Positions 25,413 to 34,045 of a DNA stretch of 64,000 bases are shown one piece after another. This stretch comes from CAZHDI01 sp964531285 (GTDB taxonomy: Bacteria; Pseudomonadota; Alphaproteobacteria; JAJFIK01). The stretch is taken from the NCBI GenBank assembly GCA_964531285.1, contig CAZHDI010000002.1, positions 31,221 to 95,220 on the forward strand. Direction: 5' to 3'. The position numbers were made by a program, and so were the translations under genes. A model generated the notes under the pieces. It did no database searches. It saw nothing but the letters and a program-made list of their open reading frames with translations, and was not told the origin of the DNA. How positions within the stretch are numbered: the first letter of the stretch is position 1; each line of letters opens with the position of its first letter.

Positions 25413-28400
25413 CTAAGTGCGGGCTCTGCGAGCCTTTAGGGTCAACCGCGCGGCGCCGATCTCCATTTCCGCGCCATCGGTGAGCAAATGGTCGCCGTAG
25501 ACCCGCCGGCCATTGAGCAGAACGCCGTTCGGCGTGTTCAGAACGTCGATTTGGGGGATGCCTTCCGGCCCCGCTTTGATCTGCGCGTGATACCGCGACG
25601 CCTCGGCATCGGAGATGATGATGTCGTTGCTGGCGCTGCGCCCGATCGTCAGCGGCCTTATGCCCAGATCGGGCACGGCGATGTCCTCAAGGCGCGCGCC
25701 ATCCTCGAGTCGCAGGATCCAGGCGCTGCCCGGATCGCCGCCATCGGGATCGGGCCAGGCATCGTCCGAGAGCGCGAACGGATCGTCCACGATCGGCGGC
25801 GCGGGCGCCATTTCGAGGTCAAGGTCCTGCGCATCGTTATCGCTGAGCGGATCGTCGTCTGGGGCCGCCGCGCCCGGTGACGGCGGGACTGTTGGCTGCG
25901 GGACTGGTGCCTGCGGGGGTGGCGGCGCGGGCGCCTCCGCCATCGTGGTTCCAGCGGGCAACACATCGGCGTCGGGCGTAAAATCGATGATTTGCGTGCG
26001 TTCGGATTCGCGCTCCGCCGCGGCCTGTTCCGCCGCAAGGCCGGCGCGCACCAGCAATCCGAGCGCATCGGGCGGCGCGCCGTCCGGCAAGGCCGCCCGC
26101 ATGGCCGCGGCACTGGCGAACCGGTCTTCCGGATTGGCGGCCAGCGCCCGCTCGATCACCGCCTTGAGGGCCGGCGGGACATCCGCGCCTTCCCACTCCG
26201 CCATCCGGCCGGACAACACCGCCTGCAAGGCCTGGGTCGGTGAGGGTCCAGGAAAGGCAGGCCGACCGGTGACCAGTTCGAAGATGATGGCGCCGACGGA
26301 AAACAGATCCGCCTGCGCCGAAGGCGGCGCGCCCTGAATGCGTTCGGGGGCCATGAACCGCGGCGTCCCGATGGTCGTCTGGGTGGCGGTCCGGCTGGCC
26401 GCGCCGATTTCAAGGGCCGCGCCGAAATCGATCATGGTAACCCGGCCGGTCTCGGACACGATGACATTGGCCGGCTTGGCATCGAGCCAGAGAATATCCT
26501 GAGCATGAAGATGCTCCAGGCCCGCCAGGATCGCACCGGTGATGGTCACCGCCTCGGCCCAGCCCAGCGCCCCCAGGCCCTGGGCCAGATCGCGCAAGGA
26601 CAGCCCATCGATCAGCGCCATGACGATGAAGGGCCGCGCGGCGCCCAGATCGGCATCGACGAATTCCACGATATTGGGATGCCCCCGTCCGCGCAGGGCA
26701 TCGATTTCGCGCTGAAGTTGGAGCCGGCCCTCCGGCGGCAGATCCGCCGGAAACAGCTTGATCGCGACCCGGCGCGCCAGGAGTAAATCGCGCGCCTCAT
26801 AGACCTCGCTGAAGGCTCCGGCGGCTAATTGTTTGAGCACGATGTACCGTTCCGGCAGGCCGGTCCGCTCGCGCCAGTCCTGGGAGCCCACATCCTCCTC
26901 GCTCGGGCTGCGATGGCCCAACTCGATAAGGCGCGGCCAGGGAATGCGATAGGTCTCGCTGGTGACGGTGCCTTCGACGACCGCGACCTTGACCGACCGG
27001 CCCGCCTCCTCGATCCGTTCCAGGAGCGCATGGCGCACCAGCGCGTCGATCAGCCCCCGGACAACCCGGGGCGCTGCCGTCTCGGTCGGTGCGGTACGGG
27101 CACTCAGATCGCGGGCCGCCGCGATCGCGTCTTCGATGGTGAAATAGCCGGTCCGCTGGCTCAAAATCCAGTCGGTCAAGTAGCGCAGCGCAAGGCGCTC
27201 CTGATCGATGCGGTGGGCCTCCTGCTCGATGAGCCCCGGCTCGATCAGCGCCGCCTCCGCATCGCCGAGCGCGGTCTCCACATCGGCGAAGAAGCGGAAC
27301 CGGCGGACATCTTCCGGACTGATTTCAAGAAAGGCGCGGGTGGCATCCTCAACCGTGACGAAGCGGTGCAGGCTGCGCAGGATCCGGCGCGGGATCCCCC
27401 GTCCGTGAAAAGTCAAATAGGACCGGAAGGCGTCATAGGCCGCGAACAACAGCGTATCCGACCGGGACCGGACGGTCTCATCCACCAGCGGATCGCACAG
27501 CCCGCGCACCCCGTCCCATAGCGCCGGGACATACTGCACGAACGTAAAGACGCTCTCATAGATGCTGTCGCCCAGGCTCACATCGCGGCGATAGCGGTCA
27601 TAAAGGTCCCGTCCGGTCACGAACAAAAAGGTGATACCGGATGTGGTCAGCAACGTCTTCAGGGTCTGGAGGATTTCATCGACTGCCGCGCCGGGCACCG
27701 GATCCTCGGCCGCCTCGCCGCTCTCACGGATCTCGTCCAGCTTGTCCATCTCATCGAAGACGAAGAGCAACTTAAGCTGCAAGCGGCGGGACCGGCGCCA
27801 GAATTTCCAGGCCTGTTTGCGGCGTTGGGGCACGCCGCCCTCGCGGGTCAGCGCCCGTGCGATACGGATCAGGTCCTGTTCGGCGGCCACATCGTCATAG
27901 ACAAGATAACGCATGTCCTCGCCGCGCGACCGGCTGCGCTTACCGCCCAGTTTCACGCCGGTGCCGATCCCCATCCATTTCGGCAGATCGAAACTGAACG
28001 TGCCCGACCGATCCGTACTCGCCATATCCTTGACCGTGATCGACATGGATGTGCGTCGCACGGCCAGGGCGATGTCGGCGGCCAAGCGCGGCGGCAGCAC
28101 CTCCAGAAGACGCTGGCGCTCCAATTCTTCATGCAACGCGCTGATGAGCCGGTACATAAGCTTGTCGGGCGGAACCGGGCGCGCCAGGGTCAGCGGAATA
28201 TGCAGCAGACGGACATCCGTCCCGGCGCCGGTCCGCACCCCGCCCCGCTCATCGCTGCGCCCATGATCTTGAACGCGGGCCTGGACCCGGGCGATCAGCG
28301 TATTAACGAGCGTCGTCTTGCCTACGCCGCGATAGCCGGCGAGCAGGAAGGCCCCGCCGTGGGACAGCATGATCCGGGATGTGAGTTGCGCCAGGGCTTC

Positions 28401-28490
28401 ACCGCGGGCGGGACTGGCCGCCGTGTCGCTGGCGCGCATGCCGCTCGGCTCATGGACGAAGCGGAATTCCCTGACAAGCGGTATACGCAT
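25413..28490 (-). CDS. P-loop NTPase - Ser/Thr protein kinase - FHA domain fusion
   Basis: A 1,025-residue cytoplasmic signalling protein. Residues about 1-430 form an AAA/STAND-like NTPase: Walker A GYRGVGKTT (52-60) and Walker B LKLLFVFDEMDKLDE (about 240). A winged-helix-like part follows (about 449-493, EDAIAAARDL to ALVRHALLERIEE). The kinase (about 547-810) has VAIKLF, REIDALR, WLDAKPANVIV, DFGAAL and MAPERIQ. The HRD His-Arg is replaced by Trp-Leu, while the catalytic Asp, Lys, Asn and DFG remain, so activity is expected. A Pro-rich acidic linker leads to an FHA domain (about 930-1015; IGRSASNDI, SRYHAQI, NGVLLNGRRV). GGAGG precedes the ATG and touches a palindrome. It follows yqaE by 74 bases. 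Confidence 0.9.
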   Translation of the reverse strand: MRIPLVREFRFVHEPSGMRASDTAASPARGEALAQLTSRIMLSHGGAFLLAGYRGVGKTTLVNTLIARVQARVQDHGRSDERGGVRTGAGTDVRLLHIPLTLARPVPPDKLMYRLISALHEELERQRLLEVLPPRLAADIALAVRRTSMSITVKDMASTDRSGTFSFDLPKWMGIGTGVKLGGKRSRSRGEDMRYLVYDDVAAEQDLIRIARALTREGGVPQRRKQAWKFWRRSRRLQLKLLFVFDEMDKLDEIRESGEAAEDPVPGAAVDEILQTLKTLLTTSGITFLFVTGRDLYDRYRRDVSLGDSIYESVFTFVQYVPALWDGVRGLCDPLVDETVRSRSDTLLFAAYDAFRSYLTFHGRGIPRRILRSLHRFVTVEDATRAFLEISPEDVRRFRFFADVETALGDAEAALIEPGLIEQEAHRIDQERLALRYLTDWILSQRTGYFTIEDAIAAARDLSARTAPTETAAPRVVRGLIDALVRHALLERIEEAGRSVKVAVVEGTVTSETYRIPWPRLIELGHRSPSEEDVGSQDWRERTGLPERYIVLKQLAAGAFSEVYEARDLLLARRVAIKLFPADLPPEGRLQLQREIDALRGRGHPNIVEFVDADLGAARPFIVMALIDGLSLRDLAQGLGALGWAEAVTITGAILAGLEHLHAQDILWLDAKPANVIVSETGRVTMIDFGAALEIGAASRTATQTTIGTPRFMAPERIQGAPPSAQADLFSVGAIIFELVTGRPAFPGPSPTQALQAVLSGRMAEWEGADVPPALKAVIERALAANPEDRFASAAAMRAALPDGAPPDALGLLVRAGLAAEQAAAERESERTQIIDFTPDADVLPAGTTMAEAPAPPPPQAPVPQPTVPPSPGAAAPDDDPLSDNDAQDLDLEMAPAPPIVDDPFALSDDAWPDPDGGDPGSAWILRLEDGARLEDIAVPDLGIRPLTIGRSASNDIIISDAEASRYHAQIKAGPEGIPQIDVLNTPNGVLLNGRRVYGDHLLTDGAEMEIGAARLTLKARRART

Positions 28491-28497
28491 CGATCCT

Positions 28498-28516
28498 CCG
28501 GTTGACGTTCAACCGG
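28498..28516. promoter_or_regulatory. Palindrome touching the kinase gene's ribosome binding site
   Basis: CCGGTTGA-CGT-TCAACCGG, perfect 8-base arms. It ends eight bases from the ATG and overlaps the GGAGG by two bases. As DNA it could be an operator; as RNA a hairpin that limits ribosome access. Confidence 0.5.
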
Positions 28517-28564
28517 TTGTGCATCGGCGTATCGCTCGGTGCAAGGAGAAATCGGCCGCGCGCG

Positions 28565-28726
28565 TCAGTCCTTGGCGATCACATAGACCGCGTGGACGAT
28601 CCCGGGGATGTAGCCCAGCAGGGTCAGGACGATGTTGATCAGGAGATCCATGCCAACGCCCCGTTCCAGCAGAACGCCGATCGGGGGCAGCAGGATCGCA
28701 ATCAGGATCTTCAGGAAATCATTCAT
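28565..28726 (-). CDS. YqaE/Pmp3 family membrane protein
   Basis: A 53-residue protein with two membrane helices (FLKILIAILLPPIGVLLERG and LLINIVLTLLGYIPGIVHAVYV), the standard Pmp3/YqaE form, including the LPPxGV and GYIPGxxHAxY signatures. Members are induced by salt, cold and other stress and affect membrane potential. The start is the ATG after TGGAGG. An EcfG-type promoter lies 47-71 bases upstream, pointing to general stress control. It precedes the kinase gene on the same strand. Confidence 0.93.
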   Translation of the reverse strand: MNDFLKILIAILLPPIGVLLERGVGMDLLINIVLTLLGYIPGIVHAVYVIAKD

Positions 28727-28772
28727 GGCGACGGCCTCCAGTGTTGCCAGTGCGCGTTCGATGCACCTCATC

Positions 28773-28797
28773 AACAGCGGCCGGGCCCAATTGTTCC
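28773..28797 (-). promoter_or_regulatory. EcfG (general stress sigma factor) type promoter for yqaE
   Basis: Read on the minus strand: GGAAC (28797-28793), 17 bases, then GTT (28775-28773). This fits the alphaproteobacterial EcfG consensus GGAAC-N16/17-CGTT apart from the C. The spacing and the stress-type gene downstream support it. Confidence 0.65.
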
Positions 28798-28830
28798 ATC
28801 CTTGCGGTGTTGCGCCCGCGCGCGGACGGC

Positions 28831-30816
28831 TTACTCCACCTGCGCCAACCCGCAAGCCGGCGCGCTGACCGGATTGCACCGCCCCACACCGCGGCCCGGC
28901 AGGCTGGCGGTATACGCGCTCAAGCGGATATCGGGCTCCAGATAATCCGTCGACACATACTGCGCACCGGAGGCAAAAGCAGCGGTCTGGCGTGCGGTGT
29001 CGTTGGTCCGGGCCTCGACCGTATCGGCATCGGCGCGGGTGCGCACCAGATAACCTTCGCGCACCATGGCGCGGATCGCCTCGCCCTGAGCGATCGGATC
29101 GTTCATCGTCCGGTACGCCGCCGCCGGAGAATCCTTGCCGATATTGATAAAGACCGCCCGTGTCTCCAGCGCGGGATAGCCGGCGCGATAAGTCTCGGCA
29201 TTGTCCGTCCCCGTATCGAGCGCGAACATCACCCGGCCGCGAGCCTCGCCCAGACGCGGCCAGCCGCCGGCCCGGACCGCATCGCGCAAGGTCGGATAAC
29301 CGCCGCGCACTTCGTCCGGGGTGATCAGACGATCCAACCCGAAGACCGAGCGGATCTCCGCATCCATCGCCGCGAAGGCCTCGGCATCGAAGGGCAGCGC
29401 ATCCGTGGACCCGGGCAGCGGAATGGCGGCATCCTTCAGGTTAAGGAGGATCAACAGCGGCACATGGGCCGGATTGGCCTGCGACCAGCCCCGGATCTCC
29501 TCAAGACAGCCGATAAAGGTCAGGCAGGAACTGCGGTAATCAATGTCCTGGGTGTGGAAGACCTTGAAGCCCGGTGCCATCAGATCCGCCGTGTCGAAGG
29601 GCAGTGTCTCGAGCCCCTGGCTCGCTGCGATCCGCGGGCCGAGCGGATCGGCAAAGCGCCCGCCTTCGGGATCATGGAACAGATCGAGTTCGAGCTGGCG
29701 CGCGCCCTCGTCCAATTGCCAAGTCAGCGCACGATGGCTGTAATCGATGCTGTCGGCCAGTTCCGGCGACTGCGCCCGGATCAGCGCCATCTCCACCGGA
29801 TCAATGGCCAGCTTGTAACTGTTATGGGTGCCGATGGCCTGGATCTGGTTCATGCCCACTGTGTGATCGATCCAATCGTCGCGGCAACTCTCGCTCACGG
29901 CATCGAGGGTCGGCGCGGTCAGCACACAGGACGAGGCGCGCGCCGCCCGGTCGCGCAGCACAGCCGTCAGCCGGTCGACCCGGTCCGTGATGATACCGTC
30001 CGCCCCCAGATCAAGCAGGCGTTCCATGTCGGCGCTCTCGTTGACCGTCCAGATTTGGACCTGAAAGCCGCGCGCATGGGCGGCATCCATCAGGCGTCTA
30101 TTGGCGACCTGAACGCCGCCGGCCTCCTCCGGGATTTGAAGCGCCACGGCCTTGGTCGGATAGAACCGCGACAAGCCGATATGGGCCAGGGCATAAAAGG
30201 TTTGGATCTCGCCGCTCGCCATTGACGTGGCGATCTCAGGACAGGCCGCGCGGAACGCCTTGATGGCCTCGTCATGAAAGGAGCCCACCAGCGTCCGCAT
30301 GGCCGCGCCGCGATCTCGCAGTTCGGTGCACAGCGCGCGGGCGGTCTCGCCATCGTCCGGCTTGATTTCCAGCACCAGCGGCATCTCGGGATGAGCCGCG
30401 ATCACCTCTTCGAGGGTCGGCACCCGGATGCCGAGGCCAGCATAGGACGGCCCGCCGGCCATGGTGAAACGGGCCCCGGCATCGGCCGCGCGAATGTCAG
30501 CGAGCGTCAGCGCCGCGACCGCACCGGTGCGGTCCGTGGTCCGGTCAAGCGTGTCATCGTGAATCACGACCAGCACGCCGTCGGCGGTCTGATGAATATC
30601 GGCTTCGAGCACATCGGCGCCCATGGCCTCGGCGGCATGAAACGCCCACAGCGTATTGCCGGGCCGCAGACCCACGCCGCCCCGATGCGCGATGACCAGC
30701 GGGCGGTCGGGCAAGGCCGTGAAATAGGGATGGCTGGCAATCGACTGGGCCGGGATGACCGACAGCACGCCCGCGACCAGCGCGGCCACGATGATCAATC
30801 CGATAATCCAGCGCAT
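28831..30816 (-). CDS. Glycerophosphodiester phosphodiesterase fused to a PI-PLC-like domain
   Basis: A 661-residue exported or membrane-anchored protein. The N-terminal helix WIIGLIIVAALVAGVLSVI acts as signal or anchor. The GDPD domain (about 35-295) shows PLVIAHRGGVGLRPGNT, LEADIHQTADGVLVVIHDD and, near its end, GADGIITDRVD. A second domain (about 310-650) resembles calcium-dependent phosphatidylinositol-specific phospholipase C: IQAIGTHNSYKL (first catalytic His), ARQLELDLFHDP, and FKVFHTQDID (second His). Both fold types cleave phosphodiesters on glycerol or inositol lipids, so the fusion may process one lipid in two steps. AAAAGGGGG precedes the ATG. Separate from yqaE by 104 bases. Confidence 0.88.
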   Translation of the reverse strand: MRWIIGLIIVAALVAGVLSVIPAQSIASHPYFTALPDRPLVIAHRGGVGLRPGNTLWAFHAAEAMGADVLEADIHQTADGVLVVIHDDTLDRTTDRTGAVAALTLADIRAADAGARFTMAGGPSYAGLGIRVPTLEEVIAAHPEMPLVLEIKPDDGETARALCTELRDRGAAMRTLVGSFHDEAIKAFRAACPEIATSMASGEIQTFYALAHIGLSRFYPTKAVALQIPEEAGGVQVANRRLMDAAHARGFQVQIWTVNESADMERLLDLGADGIITDRVDRLTAVLRDRAARASSCVLTAPTLDAVSESCRDDWIDHTVGMNQIQAIGTHNSYKLAIDPVEMALIRAQSPELADSIDYSHRALTWQLDEGARQLELDLFHDPEGGRFADPLGPRIAASQGLETLPFDTADLMAPGFKVFHTQDIDYRSSCLTFIGCLEEIRGWSQANPAHVPLLILLNLKDAAIPLPGSTDALPFDAEAFAAMDAEIRSVFGLDRLITPDEVRGGYPTLRDAVRAGGWPRLGEARGRVMFALDTGTDNAETYRAGYPALETRAVFINIGKDSPAAAYRTMNDPIAQGEAIRAMVREGYLVRTRADADTVEARTNDTARQTAAFASGAQYVSTDYLEPDIRLSAYTASLPGRGVGRCNPVSAPACGLAQVE

Positions 30817-31004
30817 GGCGTCCCCCTTTTGCCCCAGCGACGTGACGGCGCGGAGTATGCCAGGGGCGCGGCGAAATCGCCATGTTCACAAGTGGCTGAT
30901 TGGGCGAAGGGGATGGCCGGGCCTTTTCACCGGGAGGGACCGGGCCTATCTGTGCGAGACTGCCGCCCGGCTTGACGGCATGACCAGAACGAGAGGATCC
31001 GGCA

Positions 31005-31835
31005 GTGGCGGCCCAGCATTTCTTCGACCTTCAGGCGACCCATAATCCGCACCGCTGGTATCTGCCGGTAGAGGTGTCCTTGACGGTGGGTCCTCCAGGG
31101 CACGAATTCCTATTCGGCGGCGTCGGGCTGGCCGCCTCGATCACCGCCATGGAGCGGACCACCGAGCGGCCGACGGTCTGGGCCACGGCGCAATATCTGT
31201 CCTATGCGCGGCCCGGCTCGACCGTCGACCTCGATGTGGTTGTACCGGTCCACGGCAAATACAACACGCAGGCCCGGGTCATCGGCCATGTGGGCGATCA
31301 GGAAATCTTCACCGTGAACGCCGCCCTCGGCGCGCGTCCGAGCGAGATTTCCGGACAATGGGCACAGATGCCTCAGGTGCCCGCGCCGGAAGACTGCCCG
31401 GTCATGCCGCGCTTCAAGGCGGACGGGACCGATGTTCATTCCCGCCTTGAGGCGCGGGTCGCCAAGGGCCATCACGACTGGTCGCAAATGCCGGACGGAC
31501 CGGGGGACGGGCAGACGCTGTTGTGGATCCGCTCCGATGAGGGCCTGCCGATGACCTCCGGCCTTCTGGCGATCATCGCCGATTATGTGCCGTCGGCCAC
31601 GAGCGCGGCCCTGGGGCGGCAGGCCGGCGGCAACAGTCTCGATAATACGATCCGTATTCGCCATATCGTTCCGACCGACTGGGTCTTATGCGATATCCGG
31701 ATTCACGGCGTTCATGGCGGCTTTATTCATGGCCGTATGCTGATTTTTGCGCAGGACGGGACGTTGATCGCGTCGGCGAGCCAGTCGGCGATCCTGCGCA
31801 CCTGGGGCAAAGCCCCGAAGCAGAAAGGAGACTAA
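31005..31835 (+). CDS. TesB-like acyl-CoA thioesterase family protein
   Basis: A 276-residue double hot-dog protein of the acyl-CoA thioesterase II type. First hot dog: LFGGVGLAASITAMERTT and AQYLSYARPGSTVDLDV. Second hot dog: LLAIIADYVPSATSAAL, TIRIRHIVPTDWVLCDIR, GGFIHGRMLIFAQDG and LIASASQSAILR. It likely hydrolyses an acyl-CoA of unknown chain. GTG start after GAGAGGATCC. msrA begins two bases after its stop, so the two are co-transcribed. Confidence 0.85.
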   Translation: MAAQHFFDLQATHNPHRWYLPVEVSLTVGPPGHEFLFGGVGLAASITAMERTTERPTVWATAQYLSYARPGSTVDLDVVVPVHGKYNTQARVIGHVGDQEIFTVNAALGARPSEISGQWAQMPQVPAPEDCPVMPRFKADGTDVHSRLEARVAKGHHDWSQMPDGPGDGQTLLWIRSDEGLPMTSGLLAIIADYVPSATSAALGRQAGGNSLDNTIRIRHIVPTDWVLCDIRIHGVHGGFIHGRMLIFAQDGTLIASASQSAILRTWGKAPKQKGD

Positions 31836-31837
31836 TC

Positions 31838-32347
31838 ATGGCGAACCCGCAAACCGCTGTGCTGGCCGGGGGGTGTTTCTGGGGCATGGAAGACCTGTTT
31901 CGCAAACTGCCCGGCGTCCTGGAAACCGAGGTCGGTTATGCCGGCGGCGCGATGGCCGATCCGCGCTATGAGGATGTCCGCACCGGGCGCACCAATCATG
32001 CCGAAAGCCTGAGGATAACCTTCGATCCGGACACGATCAGCTACCAGGCGCTGCTCGAGTTCTTTTTCAAGATCCACGATCCGACGACCGCCAATCGTCA
32101 GGGTAATGATGTCGGCACCCAGTATCGTTCGATCATTTTCGCGATGGATGAGGCTCAGGCCGAGACGGCCCGCGCGGTGATCGATGCGGTCGATGCGTCC
32201 GGCCGCTGGCCCGGCAAGGTGGTGACGGAAATCCTGCCCGCAATGCCGTTCTACCGGGCGGAAGACTATCACCAGGACTACCTGGAGAACTATCCGGAAG
32301 GCTATACCTGCCACTTCGTCCGGCCGTCCTGGACCCTCGACACCTGA
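31838..32347 (+). CDS. msrA: Peptide-methionine (S)-S-oxide reductase
   Basis: A 169-residue MsrA that repairs oxidised methionine. The active-site GCFWGMEDLF (Cys about residue 13) begins the domain, followed by VGYAGG, YEDVRTGRTNHAE and YRSIIFAMDEAQ. The C-terminal TCHFVRP Cys could be the resolving residue. AAAGGAGACTAATC precedes the ATG and belongs to the end of the thioesterase gene. A perfect bidirectional terminator follows. Confidence 0.95.
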   Translation: MANPQTAVLAGGCFWGMEDLFRKLPGVLETEVGYAGGAMADPRYEDVRTGRTNHAESLRITFDPDTISYQALLEFFFKIHDPTTANRQGNDVGTQYRSIIFAMDEAQAETARAVIDAVDASGRWPGKVVTEILPAMPFYRAEDYHQDYLENYPEGYTCHFVRPSWTLDT

Positions 32348-32370
32348 CAGGGCCGACAGGATCTCAACAG

Positions 32371-32414
32371 AAAAACCCTCCGCATGGGATCCATGCGGAG
32401 GGTTTCTTTTTTTG
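32371..32414. terminator. Bidirectional terminator between msrA and second OmpA gene
   Basis: 14-base arms AAACCCTCCGCATG (32373-32386) and CATGCGGAGGGTTT (32392-32405) around a 5-base loop, flanked by T runs in both directions. Confidence 0.95.
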
Positions 32415-32455
32415 CTCAAAGACCCGGGTCGGTGCCCGGATCAATCCGTGCCGGA

Positions 32456-33508
32456 TCAGTCGATGTAGAAGATCGACACTTCCGAGCGGCGGTTTTCCTG
32501 TTCCTTGACCCCATCGGCGGTCGGCACGCGCAGGCCGGTCTCACCGCGGGCATCGACTTCGATGAAAGAGGCGGCCACGCCGCGCTCGATCAGGCCAGCC
32601 CGCACCGCCAGAGCACGCGCTTGCGACAGCCACTGGTTATAGGAGGCCGGGCCGGTGGTGTCGGTGTACCCGACGACCTTGACCGACTCCACGCCGCGGT
32701 CGCGGATCGCTTCAGCCGCATCGTCGAGCTTGGCGGCCGCCTGCGGCGTGATGCCCGCATCGTCGAAGCGGAAATAGATGATGATCTGCTCTTCCTTGGG
32801 AAGCTCAGCCACCGGCGCCGGGGCCGGAGCGGCAGGCGCCGGCTCCGGATCGTAGCTCTTGGGAGCCGGTGCGGGCGCCCCGAAGGTGAAGGTCAGACCG
32901 GCCAGCACCGCATGGCTCCGGTAATCGGCTTCAGCCCGGCCCACATCGTAATTGCCGGCGTCGAGATACCGGTACCGGGCGGTCAGCGCGATGTTGCGGG
33001 TCGCCTGATACGACACACCGGCAGTACCCTGCCATGCCAGCGCCCACTGGGCGTCATCCGACCGGTTTTCGAAGGGCGGGTTCAGCACACCGTAATCGGC
33101 ATCGATGCGCGCGGCACCGATACCGGCCCCAATAAAGGGCTTCAGCGGCGATCCGAAATTGAAATCGTAATAAACGACCGGCATGGCCGTGATGGCGCTG
33201 ACATCGCCGCCGACGATGAAGGCGTTGCCGTCGGCGTCCGTGTCGTGGCTCTGATAGGCCACATCGAGTTCAGCGCGCCAGTTGTCGGCAAAGCGGTAGC
33301 CGATACCGCCGCCGAACACGACATCATCATCGAGATCGAAGGACGTATCCGGGCTTTCGACTTCGGTCTCAGCCCCAAAGCTCCAACCGCCTTCGGCTTT
33401 CAGGTACCACGTCGAAAAATCGATTTGATCGGCCTGTGCCGGGAAAGCCGTCATCGAAAGCGCGGTACACAGCCCAGCGGCCACCAGCCCCATATTCAGA
33501 AGTCGCAT
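32456..33508 (-). CDS. OmpA-family outer-membrane protein (second copy)
   Basis: A 350-residue protein with a signal peptide (LVAAGLCTALSMTAFPAQA), an eight-stranded barrel (about 27-205, STWYLKAEGGWSFGAE to AVLAGLTFTFG), a Pro/Ala linker and an OmpA peptidoglycan-binding domain (IIIYFRFDDAGITPQA, VVGYTDTTGPASYNQWLSQARA, NRRSEVSIFYID). It has the same architecture as the OmpA protein at 6826 but the barrels differ greatly, so they are paralogues of different age or origin. AGGGGAAA precedes the ATG. Confidence 0.92.
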   Translation of the reverse strand: MRLLNMGLVAAGLCTALSMTAFPAQADQIDFSTWYLKAEGGWSFGAETEVESPDTSFDLDDDVVFGGGIGYRFADNWRAELDVAYQSHDTDADGNAFIVGGDVSAITAMPVVYYDFNFGSPLKPFIGAGIGAARIDADYGVLNPPFENRSDDAQWALAWQGTAGVSYQATRNIALTARYRYLDAGNYDVGRAEADYRSHAVLAGLTFTFGAPAPAPKSYDPEPAPAAPAPAPVAELPKEEQIIIYFRFDDAGITPQAAAKLDDAAEAIRDRGVESVKVVGYTDTTGPASYNQWLSQARALAVRAGLIERGVAASFIEVDARGETGLRVPTADGVKEQENRRSEVSIFYID

Positions 33509-34045
33509 CCGTTTCCCCTGCTCTCCCGCGGCAGTCCGTGACCGCCAGAAAAATCAAAGCGCAACCGCGCCGTTATCCTCGCCTGATACCGCCTTGTCCG
33601 ATATCGGCCCGTCCCGATGGCGCGTGTGCCGCCCGCGTACAGACACGGGGACCTGTGGCTCATGCGCTTACAAACCCGTTATCAACATGCCATGAATTGG
33701 CACATCAGGCGAGTCTAAACCCGCCCCTCACACCCGGCGCGGGATCGGCGTGCGGCCTCTCCAGTTCGGCCAATTGACGCAACGACACCCTTGCTTATTC
33801 GCCCGGTCCAGCAAAGCCCGCGATACGGCGTGTTCATGAAATCTCGTTCAGGATCCGCGCCGTACAGCTTTGAGACGAAGCGCCGCTTAACCGGGTGAGT
33901 CGCCGCTGGGAGCTTTTCCAAAACGCACTCCGGTGTAATCTTGCGCACAACTATCGGCTTGGAGATTGTGGCGAACGGGCCTGAAGGACCGTGCGCGCGC
34001 CCGCAAGCCCCCAAAAGCACGAAGACACCGTTCTGGGAGGACACC
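33509..34045. other. Divergent intergenic region between OmpA and ligase genes
   Basis: 537 bases, no supported gene. A 10-base palindrome CCGATATCGG lies at 33598-33607 and an AT-richer stretch at about 33665-33720 should hold a promoter. No stable long hairpin seen. Confidence 0.4.
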
